A DNA stretch of 64,000 nt from TMED27 sp963922705 (GCA_963922705.1 CAWUJS010000004.1:1-64000), one strand, 5' to 3'; positions 8,894 through 18,567 are shown, numbered from the stretch's first letter. Made by a program: numbers and translations. Notes: generated by a model not told the origin, from the letters alone.

Positions 8894-10165
8894 TTAAAAA
8901 TCCATAAAGTTGCCAAGATTCATATAAATAGGGCCAAGGCTACCCGCAGCTATCCATGCAATCATTAATCCTAACACAGCCGTCAAAGTAGGCTGAATTA
9001 GTTCGATCATACCATCAATAGCCTCATTGACATCTTTTGTATAAAACTCAGATACCTGATCCAACACAGGGGTTAGGTTACCTGATTCTTCACCAACTTT
9101 CACCATGCGAACGACCAGACTTGGGAATTCACCGCAATTATTAAAAGCTTCTGAGAGAGGGCTTCCTGCTTGAACAGCCGCCTCAACCGTTCTCATCGCG
9201 TCAATCATGACAAGATTTGTAACTGTTTCACGCGCAGAAGCGAGGCCACTGACGACATCAATACCGCTGGCAAAGAGGGCTGCAAATGTTTGTGAATAGC
9301 GTGCAATTGTAATCTTACGAATTAGGTTTCCAAACACAGGCAGCTTTAAAAACAAAGCATCAATTTTGAAGGCAATGGCTTCAGAGTTCTTGTGCAGAAT
9401 TTTCATGATGATAAATGTGAGGGCGGGAATACCCAGCACGATAAAGCCGCCAAATATTGGGATTCCCAGAATATTAAATAATGGCGTTACAAAGAAGTCT
9501 GATGTTGCGATCAAGGCCACCGTAAACCAGGGCAGGTCCAGATCCAGGAACTTCAGGAAGCCAACGATTTGCGGGACGACAACCATCATCATGAAAGTTA
9601 TTGTAAGCAAAACAACAAAAGTCACAATGACAGGATAGCGCGTAGCTTTTTTGATCTTTGCATTAATGCCATCGACCCATTTTAAGTATTTTACCAGCTG
9701 CTTGTAGGATGAGGTCAAGTCACCTGTTTCCTCGCCGGCTGCTATCAGAGAAATATAAAGGTTAGTAAAGACTTTAGGATGCTTTGCTAAGGCCTCAGAC
9801 AGAGATGCCCCATCATTAACATCACGGTTAATGTCCGTCATCATATCGCGCAGGCGGCCATTATCGGTTGTATCCCTGATATCCGCCAGTGCATCAAGCA
9901 AGGGAACGCCAGAGCTTTGCATTTGCTCAAGATGAACGAAAAGCTGTATGAGGTCGCGTGTCTTGATTTTTGCTTCGAGCAGATTCCCGAATGCAGATGC
10001 CTTACCGCCCTTTCCTATTATCGAGCAATCGATTAACTCCAAACCAGCAGATTGCAATTGCTGATACAAATCCGCTTCGCTTGCAGCAGCGACGGCGCCT
10101 CTTATTGGGCGCCCCTGTTGATTGATTGCTTTGTATTTATAACGTTCTATTGTCTTTAACCCCAA
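8894..10165 (-). CDS. pilC: PilC type IV pilus platform protein
   Basis: 423 residues. The N-terminal motif YKYKAINQQG followed by RGAVAAASEADLYQQL is typical of the GspF/PilC family. Two GspF domains follow, with ARYSQTFAALFASGIDVVSGL in the second and three long hydrophobic helices (about 170-200, 225-255, 390-415). It forms the rotating inner-membrane core on which PilB and PilT act. The only available start is TTG at 10165, with no clear Shine-Dalgarno sequence. The reading frame reaches the conserved YKYKA motif 9 residues later, so the start is nearly right. It begins 39 bp after pilB. Confidence 0.95.
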   Translation of the reverse strand: MGLKTIERYKYKAINQQGRPIRGAVAAASEADLYQQLQSAGLELIDCSIIGKGGKASAFGNLLEAKIKTRDLIQLFVHLEQMQSSGVPLLDALADIRDTTDNGRLRDMMTDINRDVNDGASLSEALAKHPKVFTNLYISLIAAGEETGDLTSSYKQLVKYLKWVDGINAKIKKATRYPVIVTFVVLLTITFMMMVVVPQIVGFLKFLDLDLPWFTVALIATSDFFVTPLFNILGIPIFGGFIVLGIPALTFIIMKILHKNSEAIAFKIDALFLKLPVFGNLIRKITIARYSQTFAALFASGIDVVSGLASARETVTNLVMIDAMRTVEAAVQAGSPLSEAFNNCGEFPSLVVRMVKVGEESGNLTPVLDQVSEFYTKDVNEAIDGMIELIQPTLTAVLGLMIAWIAAGSLGPIYMNLGNFMDF

Positions 10166-10204
10166 TTGAATAATTAAATATAATTAAGTGAATATTATGA
10201 CCGT

Positions 10205-12292
10205 TTATTTTGTGATGTCTACGACTTTGGCGAGCGCTTCAAGGCTTGTTTTACCCTCAAGCACTTTCATGATGCCATCGTCTTTCATTGATTTAAAGCC
10301 TTTTTTAACGGCCAATGATTTTATCTCTGCTTTTGATTCACCGCGCGCCATAAGCTCATCGATTTCCTCATCAAAGGCTAAAATTTCGACAATTGCTGTA
10401 CGCCCTTTATAGCCTGTACCTTCACAAACATCGCAACCGCCTTGTTGTGCGCGATAAATTTCTAGCGGTTTTGTGGGGTCGACGCCGAGAATTTCACACT
10501 CTTTTTCATCCGGCGTATAGGGTTGTTTACATGATGGACATAGGACGCGCGCCAGGCGCTGTGCAAAAATGGATATGATAGAGCCTGCAACCATTCCTGG
10601 CTTTAAGCCAAGATCAAACAAGCGCGGGATTGCACCAAAAGAATCATTGGTGTGGAGTGTTGTATAGACCTGATGCCCTGTCATTGCTGCTTTTAGCGCC
10701 ATACCTGCGGTTTCTGCATCGCGAATCTCTCCAATAAAGATAATGTCGGGATCCTGGCGCAGAAGCGCCTTGATACCATCAGCAAACTCAAGCACCCCTT
10801 CCCTGACATGGGTTTGCCTGATCATGGGCAAGGAATACTCAACCGGGTCTTCGAGTGTCTGAATATTCACATCAACGGTATTAATTTCATTGAGCATGGA
10901 ATAAAGAGAGGTTGTTTTACCGCTTCCTGTTGGTCCGGTAACAATGATAATCCCTTCCGGTTTTGCTTGTGATTTTTTAATGAGATTTAGATTATGCTCG
11001 CTGAAACCAAGCTTTTCCATCGGCATGATGCTGGCGCTTTGGTCCAGAACACGTAAAACGATGTTTTCACCATGCACTGTCGGCAGTGAAGATACCCGGA
11101 AATCAGCCTCTTTTCCGTTCACACTCATACCAAAACGCCCATCTTGCGGACTTAGTTTATCTGCGATGTTCATTTTGGACATGATTTTTATACGCTGCGA
11201 AATCCCGTTCCAGTGTTGTTTGTGCAGGATTTGCGCCGTGAATAATGTTCCGTCTTTACGGTAACGCAGGCGCACAAAATTTTCTTCCGGCTCGAAATGC
11301 AAATCTGATGCGCCTATTTTGACGGCTTCAAACACCAGCGCATTGACGAGCCTTACGATGGGGTGGGAAAAAGCTTCGCTATCATCAAGGTTAGTTAGAT
11401 CAATCTCTTCATCTTCATCAGCATCTTCAAGCTCTTTCAAAATCGCATTAACAGAGCTGGCATAGCCATAGGCGGCATCAATGGCATCGCTTAGAACTGC
11501 TGCTGTGGAAACAAGTGGCTTAATTTTAAGCTTTTTAGGTAAAAAGCGGCTCAGCGTGTCCATTGCAACAACATCGTAAGGGTCTGCCATCGCAACACAA
11601 ACTTCAGTTTCACTCATTGAAACCGGTAAAATTTTGTGTTTCATGGCGATATCTTTTTCGAGGAGCGCCAGTGTATTGCCATCAAAAATTGTATTTTTAG
11701 GATTAAACACATCATGACCAGATGATTCTGCGAGGAAAAGCGTTAATGTCTCTTCATCAATGAAACCAAGATCGACCATGATATTGCCGAGCATTTTACC
11801 TGTTCTACGCTTTTCATGGAGTGCCACATGGAGCTGATCTTCAGTAATCAAGCCAAGCTCGACCATTCTATCACCCATACGGCCTTTTTTTCGCAGACCA
11901 GATGCATAGCTATCTTCGCCGTCTCTCGACCTGAGGTCTCTTGAATATGTTTTTAGCTCTTTTCCGGTGCGTGCACCCTCTGAGTGTTGGCTTTCTGATT
12001 GTTTTTGCTTTTGAGAGGCTTTGTATTTAATGGGCAGGTTTTCGTCGTCCTGAGCGTCATCCTCTATACTGGCGTTGTCAGCCTCGTTCTGATTTTCGTT
12101 TGATTCAGGCTCTTCAACATCAAAACCGGATTCTTCGAAAGACTCAAAGCTTCCTTTCTCTGAGCTGTTTTTAGCGGATTTTTCCTCGCGTTTTGGGGTT
12201 TTCTGATCCTCAATATCAACTTCTTCAACATCAATGATGCTAAGGTCAGAGATATCAAGTGCCCCTGCTAGTGTTTTATCGTCTTCTTTCAT
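10205..12292 (-). CDS. pilB: PilB type IV pilus assembly ATPase
   Basis: A 695-residue motor that drives pilus extension. The first 125 residues are an acidic low-complexity extension not usual in PilB (about 565 residues). A GspE N-terminal domain follows (about 135-290, with GDRMVELGLITEDQL). The ATPase part has Walker A GPTGSGKTTS, Asp box TLEDPVEYSLP, Walker B DPDIIFIGEIRDAET and the His box TGHQVYTTLHTND. A zinc site of two cysteine pairs (CPSC, CDVC) lies near the C-terminus. It is the first gene of the minus-strand pilus operon, preceded by a 150-bp AT-rich region that must contain the promoter. Confidence 0.96.
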   Translation of the reverse strand: MKEDDKTLAGALDISDLSIIDVEEVDIEDQKTPKREEKSAKNSSEKGSFESFEESGFDVEEPESNENQNEADNASIEDDAQDDENLPIKYKASQKQKQSESQHSEGARTGKELKTYSRDLRSRDGEDSYASGLRKKGRMGDRMVELGLITEDQLHVALHEKRRTGKMLGNIMVDLGFIDEETLTLFLAESSGHDVFNPKNTIFDGNTLALLEKDIAMKHKILPVSMSETEVCVAMADPYDVVAMDTLSRFLPKKLKIKPLVSTAAVLSDAIDAAYGYASSVNAILKELEDADEDEEIDLTNLDDSEAFSHPIVRLVNALVFEAVKIGASDLHFEPEENFVRLRYRKDGTLFTAQILHKQHWNGISQRIKIMSKMNIADKLSPQDGRFGMSVNGKEADFRVSSLPTVHGENIVLRVLDQSASIMPMEKLGFSEHNLNLIKKSQAKPEGIIIVTGPTGSGKTTSLYSMLNEINTVDVNIQTLEDPVEYSLPMIRQTHVREGVLEFADGIKALLRQDPDIIFIGEIRDAETAGMALKAAMTGHQVYTTLHTNDSFGAIPRLFDLGLKPGMVAGSIISIFAQRLARVLCPSCKQPYTPDEKECEILGVDPTKPLEIYRAQQGGCDVCEGTGYKGRTAIVEILAFDEEIDELMARGESKAEIKSLAVKKGFKSMKDDGIMKVLEGKTSLEALAKVVDITK

Positions 12293-12442
12293 CGCTCAAT
12301 AACTGCTCAGTATGTGTCCAACACATGGCTTACAACATGATTTTTTACCCAGAATGCCCATTTCGAACTTATATTTTAGTCCGCAAAGGTTAAAAAAATG
12401 ATAGTTTTTTCTATAGCAACAGGACTATACATTCATTCCAAT

Positions 12443-12477
12443 AAAAAAACACCCACTTCATCAATGTGGGTGTTTTT
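12443..12477 (-). terminator. Rho-independent terminator of glnII
   Basis: Inverted repeat AAACACCCAC / GTGGGTGTTT with a 9-10 base loop. On the minus strand it is followed by a run of T. It lies 31 bp past the glnII stop and separates glnII from the pilus operon. The flanks are A/T-rich on both sides, so it could work in both directions. Confidence 0.9.
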
Positions 12478-12507
12478 AAATGTTAGAATTATAAATTGAA
12501 AGCGCAG

Positions 12508-13623
12508 TTATTCAGCAGCAATCGCAATTTTTGCAGCTTTGCGCGGCCACTGGCTAAATTTCATAACAGCTTCATCAATGCCTGCCACTGTTGCGCAGAT
12601 ACGTGCGGCAACAAGATAGGGATCAGAATTTGCACCTGGACGGCGATCTTCGAAGTAGCCATAGCCTTTTTGTGCAACGGGCTGCGGGATGCGGATTGAG
12701 CAACCGCGATCAGCTGTACCAACCTTGAATGTGTTGATATCGCATGTCTCGTGATCACCTGTTAGACGCTCATCAAGCTCTGCACCGTAAAGGGTGATGT
12801 GCTCATTATGCTTGGCTGCAAGCGCATTGGTTGCTGCTTCAATGGCTTCACGTCCCTTTGATTTGTCACGTGTATCTTCGGTTGAGAAGTTGGTGTGCAT
12901 CCCTGCCCCGTTCCAGTCACCTTTTACAGGTTTGTTGTCGAGGGAAACAGACACATCGAATTCTTCAGCAACGCGGTGCAATAACCAGCGTGCGATCCAT
13001 GTGTGATCACAGATTTTAAGTGCATCAGCCGATTCGTTGTCATCGCCGCGGAAACCTACCTGAAATTCCCACTGACCGGGCATGACTTCTGCATTTATGC
13101 CGTAGAACATTAATTCAGTTTGCAAGCAAAGTTCAGCATGGGCTTCTGCAATTTCACGACCGAAAATCTCATTTGCGCCAACGCCGCAATAGTAAGGGCC
13201 TTGTGGGCCGGGATAGCCGTTTTCAGGCCAGCCAAGAGGAACACCGTTCTGGAAGAGTGTATATTCCTGCTCGAAACCAACCCATGGCTTTAGCTTATCA
13301 GCACCCGCAGCAAGAATGTCACGAAGCTGTGCGCGGGAGTTTGATTCATGTGGTGTTTCGCCGTCTGCATCATAGACTTCACACATCACAAGGAAGTTGC
13401 CTTCGCCGCGAATTGGGTCTGTGATGAAGCTTACCGGGATTAAAATACAGTCGGAATCATCGCCGCTTGCCTGATTTGTGGAAGAGCCGTCAAAGCTCCA
13501 CTCTGGGAAATCTTCGATCGATGGGTTTGCACCGACATTCACAACGCGGGATTTGGATCGTAGTTCGCGCGTAGGAACCGCACCATCGAGCCAGATATAT
13601 TCTGCGAGGGTAAATTTAGACAT
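12508..13623 (-). CDS. glnII: Glutamine synthetase type II (eukaryote-like, GlnII)
   Basis: 371 residues from ATG 13623. An in-frame ATG three codons upstream is less likely, because AAAGGA lies 8 bases before 13623. The protein makes glutamine from glutamate, ammonia and ATP. Motifs are WSFDGSSTNQA near residue 50, GVGANEIFGREIAEAH, PGQWEFQVG, the GAGMHTNFST loop and DRGCSIRIP near the C-terminus. Length and motifs match GSII, the octameric or decameric eukaryotic type, and not the 470-residue GlnA with its adenylylation site. GSII is also known in rhizobia and actinomycetes. No glnB/glnA neighbour is present. I saw no convincing sigma-54 site upstream. Confidence 0.96.
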   Translation of the reverse strand: MSKFTLAEYIWLDGAVPTRELRSKSRVVNVGANPSIEDFPEWSFDGSSTNQASGDDSDCILIPVSFITDPIRGEGNFLVMCEVYDADGETPHESNSRAQLRDILAAGADKLKPWVGFEQEYTLFQNGVPLGWPENGYPGPQGPYYCGVGANEIFGREIAEAHAELCLQTELMFYGINAEVMPGQWEFQVGFRGDDNESADALKICDHTWIARWLLHRVAEEFDVSVSLDNKPVKGDWNGAGMHTNFSTEDTRDKSKGREAIEAATNALAAKHNEHITLYGAELDERLTGDHETCDINTFKVGTADRGCSIRIPQPVAQKGYGYFEDRRPGANSDPYLVAARICATVAGIDEAVMKFSQWPRKAAKIAIAAE

Positions 13624-13791
13624 TACTGTCATCCTTTCATTGATATGTGAGATTGTGTGTTACCAGACACAGGTAAACGCTTTTTGCAGTGCAATGCAAG
13701 GAAAATGTTAGATTTTGGGTTGTCTATTTTATTTGCAGCACTATTTTTTACTTCCCTTTTTTACACGGTCATAATATTCAACAGAATATAT

Positions 13792-13820
13792 TTGACAATT
13801 TTATGTGCAATATGTTAATG
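13792..13820 (+). promoter_or_regulatory. Putative sigma-70 promoter for the 13866 gene
   Basis: TTGACA (13792-13797), 17-base spacer, TTAATG (13815-13820). The spacer ends in TATG. The same arrangement, again ending in TATG-TTAATG, lies before the orphan gene at 36440. The gene starts 45 bp downstream of the -10 element with GAGG as ribosome binding site. Confidence 0.5.
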
Positions 13821-13865
13821 ATTGTTACTTTTTAATTTGAGACGCATTTATTTTGAGGTTTTACA

Positions 13866-16052
13866 ATGAATCAAAAAACAGCCAATCCCGATCAAGGAAA
13901 TACATCAACACAGGAAGGGCAACGCTCTGCTCATGAGAATTCTCAAGATAATGCCCAAACCCTTGTTACTACACAGCCATCAGGGCTAACTGCCACTACT
14001 GGGGGGGGTTCAGGTGAAAATAACGACGATACGGTTAGTCAACTCACAGAAGTCACCACAGCACTTGCTAGGCAGAAAGAGCTGGCACAAGGCGCAATTG
14101 TTGCGGCAACAGGGCTTGGAGAAAGTCTTACAGCAGGTAAGACAAAAATTACAGAAGCACTTGGAGAATCTCATCGAATTGCTCAAGAAGCGGCGGTTCT
14201 TAGGCGCTCTATAGGTGTTTTTTCAGATCTTGCCGAAGATATTGCACGCAAAGGACCACAGGTCAAAGAAACTGCGGATAAAGCGATTGCGGTTTTGGAT
14301 TATCAACAAAGTGTATATACTAAGATGGTGGAAACGGAAGCGCAGCTAAGACAGCTTGTTCAGGCGAGGGCTAGCAATGCCGGGGCTCATGAGGCGCAAG
14401 CTCTGGTGAATGAATTAACCGCGGAATCGGCTGTTGAGGCGACCCGTCACCGTTATGCGGAGCTTGCGAAATATAGGGAAATGGCGAAAAAAGGCGGGCA
14501 AGATCGCAGGAATTTTCGCTTGCTTGCTGGCTCTATCGCAATGGGTGGACTTGCTTTGCAAACTGCACTTATCACGCAAGCCGGTGCGAGTTTGGAAGAT
14601 GCCTTTACACGAAGCGTAGCGTCAACAAGCGCAGGTGCCGCGAGTTTTTACATGGCTGATAAAGCCAAAGGTACTGATAAGTACATTGGATTGGGGCTTG
14701 GCGCTGCAACAATAGGGTTTAGTGCGCTTGTTGCTGGTTGGGCTTTTACATCCGGTGTGGAAAAAGAAGCATCAGAAAATTTAACTCAAGCGAAAAAAGA
14801 ATTGGATGACGCAAAAATAAGTTTAGCGGATGCTAAGGAAGATTATTTAAATAAAGAGGGCGGCTCTCTTCAGTCACGCCTGGATGACTTAGCGTCAGGG
14901 CTTGAGGATGCTAAAGCAGAGTTGGAGAAGGCGGAGGCAACGCTGAAAGAAGCAATAGATGAAGAAAGAAAACAACGTTCACTGCCCATTTTTAATGATA
15001 AAAATGGAACAAAAACTGATGTTGGTATCGCAGCAGTAAGATCGAATGATCTTGATATTATTACCAGAAAGCAACCTGAAGAACTGCCGGTTTTTGAAGC
15101 CATTGTTGCAAGACAAGACGCGCAGGCCGAAGTTGAGAAGTTACGCACGAAAATTGAGGATCTTGAGGCGGGTGCGGATTCACAAGAAGCGAAAGGTCTT
15201 CAAGATCAGTTAAATGCTTTAAAAGATAAAGCAAAAAACGATGATGATATTAAAAAGTTGCAAGAAACATATGATTCCAAAAAGCTTGCATACGATGCAC
15301 AACTTGCCGGTGAGATAAATTTTGGCTGGAATAATATAGAAGAATTTGTAGGGGGCGGATTACCGGCTGCGGGATCGGTTTTTGCTGATATGGTTTCAAT
15401 GCTTGCTGCTTATAGATTGTTAAGTGATCAGAAGAATCATGTTCACGATAGTAATGCAAGAGTTTCAGATGTGTCATTATATAATAGACCAATGGCAGGT
15501 GAGAAATCAATACACGCGGCAACTGATTTGAGTGCACATTTTCGTCAGCCCGGAATGCTACAGCCCGCGACGCAAGCGCGTTTTGCTGAGGACGACCTGG
15601 TTCAAACAGATGCTGAATTGAAGGCGGGCGCTGAGCAGGATGCGTTTGAAAACACAGTAATAGCGGTTATGGCCTTTCATAAGATTGCGCTTGAGAATAA
15701 GATTCGTGCTCGTTTCACGTCACCCGATGGTAATGTGAATGAAACTGCTATCGGATATACAATAGGTCTTCTGAATGATAGATATGATTCGGAGTTGGCG
15801 AGGGTCAAACACAAGGATGATCCGTTGGGTATTGAAACTGAAGCAAATCTTGTTGGTGAGGTTATTAAGGATTTGAAAGATGCGGAAGAAGAAGCGAAGC
15901 GGGCTTTGGAGGAGGCTAATAAGCCTCAAGAACCACAGCAGCAGCAGCAGCAGGAATTCCACTACTATGATTGGAATTCGAAAAACGATTATGTTGCGGG
16001 GCAGTCACCGCCTTTTTATCCGCAGCATTATAGCCCAAATGATAAAAGCTAA
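13866..16052 (+). CDS. Orphan protein with two membrane segments and coiled coils
   Basis: 728 residues, family not recognised. The N-terminal 55 residues are polar low complexity (Gln/Thr/Gly). Residues 55-200 are strongly helical and Ala/Glu-rich. Hydrophobic segments at about 208-230 and 273-295 could span a membrane. Residues 298-370 and 420-480 are classic coiled coil (KKELDDAKISLADAKEDY and similar). A short hydrophobic stretch lies near 505-525, and the tail is Gln- and Tyr-rich (PQEPQQQQQQ). There is no signal peptide. GAGG stands 7 bases before the ATG. A second orphan starts 12 bp after its stop, so the two form an operon. A structural or secreted effector role is possible but unproven. 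Confidence 0.85.
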   Translation: MNQKTANPDQGNTSTQEGQRSAHENSQDNAQTLVTTQPSGLTATTGGGSGENNDDTVSQLTEVTTALARQKELAQGAIVAATGLGESLTAGKTKITEALGESHRIAQEAAVLRRSIGVFSDLAEDIARKGPQVKETADKAIAVLDYQQSVYTKMVETEAQLRQLVQARASNAGAHEAQALVNELTAESAVEATRHRYAELAKYREMAKKGGQDRRNFRLLAGSIAMGGLALQTALITQAGASLEDAFTRSVASTSAGAASFYMADKAKGTDKYIGLGLGAATIGFSALVAGWAFTSGVEKEASENLTQAKKELDDAKISLADAKEDYLNKEGGSLQSRLDDLASGLEDAKAELEKAEATLKEAIDEERKQRSLPIFNDKNGTKTDVGIAAVRSNDLDIITRKQPEELPVFEAIVARQDAQAEVEKLRTKIEDLEAGADSQEAKGLQDQLNALKDKAKNDDDIKKLQETYDSKKLAYDAQLAGEINFGWNNIEEFVGGGLPAAGSVFADMVSMLAAYRLLSDQKNHVHDSNARVSDVSLYNRPMAGEKSIHAATDLSAHFRQPGMLQPATQARFAEDDLVQTDAELKAGAEQDAFENTVIAVMAFHKIALENKIRARFTSPDGNVNETAIGYTIGLLNDRYDSELARVKHKDDPLGIETEANLVGEVIKDLKDAEEEAKRALEEANKPQEPQQQQQQEFHYYDWNSKNDYVAGQSPPFYPQHYSPNDKS

Positions 16053-16064
16053 CTGATATGTATC

Positions 16065-17984
16065 ATGACCCGCGCTCTTTCAAACTGTTATGCCTCCCCG
16101 CCTTCTCTTGAAGAGGTTATTGCGGATGCAAAACGGGCAAGGGCGGAATATATCAGTGAGACGGCTTCATGGCTCAAACGTGCGTTTCTCGAATTTGAAG
16201 AGCGATCAACACAAAGTGAGCGCGCCAATGCGAGAACACGCCGGGCGCATCTTGAGCAGCTCCGTTTGAACCTCAAAGCGCTGGATGCCTCGGATGATGA
16301 AGCGTCAATGCGCATTAAAGAGAGTGATGCTTATCAGAGATTAAGGGCGATCCATCGCAGCAATAGCTGGAATACGCCGAAAACATTCGGTGATTATTGT
16401 ACGCTGCATATTCATACGCCGCTTATGCTTACCTCAAAGGCTTATCAGGGGTTTCGCAAATTGCGGACAGGCACCAAGCTTGCTCTTATTCCTGCGTTGA
16501 TCGGTGCGTATTTCACACCGCTTGCGATGGCTTCGAAGGTGAAGATGGCTTTTATATTGGGATCATCCGCACTGGATCTGGCGACTTTGCGTTCGAAGGA
16601 TAAAGAGAAATTCATGGGCGCTTTTGAATGGAATGGGCAAGGTGCGCTGTGGAATCTCTATGATAAAATTCATCAGGATTTTCCTGAGGCCAATCTTGTG
16701 AAGGCGCGAGAACTTATTATGCGCCCAAATCGGAGCCTTGGCTATGCGAACAGCCCGGACATGCCGGGGGCGGAGTTTTTTCGCATTAATTCCGATGATA
16801 ATCCCGGCTGGATCGCGGGGTATTATGACCCTCAATATAAAAGCGGAAGTTATGTGCATACGCAGCTTGATCCGCTGGGGTTTGAAGTGATGGCGCGGGG
16901 GTTTGATCTGCATAGCTGTATGCAGCTTCAAGAAGAATATGCGGATAGGCCCGAAGCGCTTGCGACAATGTATTTGCTGATGTTGAAAACACCTTTTCCT
17001 GTTGGTGAGGATGACAAGATTTTGACAGGTACATCGCGGGCGATTGACTATTGGAAGGCGCAGGCTGAGGCTCTAAATGCCGGGGGGCATCAGGGCTTTA
17101 TCAATGAGAATGCGCTTGATCTGGTTGTCACACAAGAAGCGCGGGATCAGTTACAGGCTCTTTTTACCGGCCAGGGATTTTCCCTGATATCATCTGAAGG
17201 TAAATGTGATGCCGATTACTGGACGCCGGAGCAGGCAGTGCGCACTATGAATATGCCGCGTGATCAGCGTATCTTAATGTTTAATTTGTGGCAAAATTCT
17301 GAATTGCGACAAAATATTGGGTTTGACAGCGCATTTGAAGTGTGTGATCGCTACGCCGAGCCTGATCCTTACGACCGTTTACGTCTGGGCTGGGGAGAGC
17401 GCATTTGTGTGTGGTTTACGCAAATCCCTTGCATGCGCGATTTATCCTATGCGCAGTGGAAAGGACTTGCGGATGAGGCTAATCAAGATCCAGCCACCAT
17501 TGAGCGCTATGTGCAATTCCGCAATGCAATGCCTGAATGTAATATTACGCATGATGATCTTATGGTTTTGGCGCGGGGGTTGAGTACGCATGATAAAATC
17601 AAATGGGCGGCGCAAGGGATGCAGGCGCATGGCTTAAGCGCCGATGAGGCATGTGAATATGCGCAGCCTTTATCGGATATGAAATCACTGAGTGAGGTTA
17701 ATGAGGAATTTATATCTTATAAAGAGACTGTTGCAAGGGCCATTTTGGATGTTACCGGGAAGTTACCGGAAACGAGAGAGCAAGTTACGGATTTAGCCGG
17801 TATTTTTGGATTTGAAGCGCAGCGTTTAAGGGGCGTTGAGGATAGCCTGCCACAGCTTCAAAATGCTTTTAAAGTGGCTGTGCGCGATGTTGAAGATGCT
17901 GGTCAGATGCCTCCTGGAAATATGGATTACACACAAGCTATTCAAGATCGCTTTATAGAGCATGTAAAAACTGGCTTTGCATGA
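16065..17984 (+). CDS. Orphan protein, partner of the preceding gene
   Basis: 639 residues, family not recognised. A charged helical N-terminal part (15-100, Arg/Glu-rich) is followed by a hydrophobic stretch at about 137-172 (LALIPALIGAYFTPLAMAS) that may insert in a membrane. A long soluble part (180-639) with scattered Cys and many Trp/Tyr has the composition of a folded globular domain. No catalytic motif is evident to me. The ATG at 16065 was chosen because it lies 12 bp after the previous stop. No good Shine-Dalgarno sequence is present, so translation may be coupled. Codon use looks more GC-rich than in the partner. A composite repeat begins 19 bp after the stop. Confidence 0.85.
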   Translation: MTRALSNCYASPPSLEEVIADAKRARAEYISETASWLKRAFLEFEERSTQSERANARTRRAHLEQLRLNLKALDASDDEASMRIKESDAYQRLRAIHRSNSWNTPKTFGDYCTLHIHTPLMLTSKAYQGFRKLRTGTKLALIPALIGAYFTPLAMASKVKMAFILGSSALDLATLRSKDKEKFMGAFEWNGQGALWNLYDKIHQDFPEANLVKARELIMRPNRSLGYANSPDMPGAEFFRINSDDNPGWIAGYYDPQYKSGSYVHTQLDPLGFEVMARGFDLHSCMQLQEEYADRPEALATMYLLMLKTPFPVGEDDKILTGTSRAIDYWKAQAEALNAGGHQGFINENALDLVVTQEARDQLQALFTGQGFSLISSEGKCDADYWTPEQAVRTMNMPRDQRILMFNLWQNSELRQNIGFDSAFEVCDRYAEPDPYDRLRLGWGERICVWFTQIPCMRDLSYAQWKGLADEANQDPATIERYVQFRNAMPECNITHDDLMVLARGLSTHDKIKWAAQGMQAHGLSADEACEYAQPLSDMKSLSEVNEEFISYKETVARAILDVTGKLPETREQVTDLAGIFGFEAQRLRGVEDSLPQLQNAFKVAVRDVEDAGQMPPGNMDYTQAIQDRFIEHVKTGFA

Positions 17985-18003
17985 AAGCTTTAAGGCTCAG
18001 ATC

Positions 18004-18255
18004 CATGGCGATTGTATTTGGATTTAATAGCCCGATTTCTGCCTCAATACCGTCATCCCCGCACGAAGCAAACCGCAGGTTTGTTCGTATTGATAAAGTA
18101 GCAAACCTCAGGTTTGTTCGCATCTTCAGCGGGGATCTCATGCTTAAATCGAGGAGATCCCGGCTTTCGCCGGGATGACGGGTGTGGGGTGACAAGAGAG
18201 GGAGTGGGATGACGATGGTTTTTACAAATCACGATTTCAAACGCAATCGCCATGG
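18004..18255. mobile_element. MITE-like composite palindromic element, copy B
   Basis: It begins CATGGCGATTGTATTTGGAT and ends with the near-complement CAAACGCAATCGCCATG, the same terminal inverted repeats as copy A. The core holds GTCATCCCCGC at about 18052 and GGCTTTCGCCGGGATGAC at about 18163-18180. Between these are two tandem units of the small palindrome GCAAACC-NNN-GGTTTGTTCG. It lacks the GTCATTGCGAG unit found in copies A and C, so the core is modular. It lies between the stop of the orphan gene (17984) and the 3' end of tRNA-Arg. Confidence 0.7.
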
Positions 18256-18276
18256 ATAAAAACCTGGAGGTTGTAA

Positions 18277-18296
18277 AAACTTGAACGTTCAAGTTT
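18277..18296 (-). terminator. Perfect 20-bp palindrome after tRNA-Arg, probable terminator
   Basis: AAACTTGAACGTTCAAGTTT is a perfect palindrome (18277-18296). Read on the minus strand it follows tRNA-Arg and runs into TTAC, so it can fold as a hairpin with a short T run. A further half-site, ACTTGAACGTTT, lies between it and the tRNA. A binding site for a dimeric DNA-binding protein is an alternative reading. Confidence 0.5.
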
Positions 18297-18324
18297 GAAA
18301 CGACTTGAACGTTTCCTCTGTAAG

Positions 18325-18401
<77 letters not shown>

Positions 18402-18567
18402 TTATCTGTGTTATCGTATCTACGATGAACAGTGACTTGATGGTAAAATCGCGCTGACAATACGTTACTTTAATAATAATTGCAAGCACGCAATATCAGA
18501 TTACACACTAAAAAACACTTGAAAACAGATCATCGTCATAAAATTACTAATAGAAATTGTGTTGCAC

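Noticed and set aside
13633..13760. Sigma-54 promoter for glnII
   Set aside because: TTGCA and GCA words occur but no TGGCAC-N5-TTGC arrangement at correct spacing was found.
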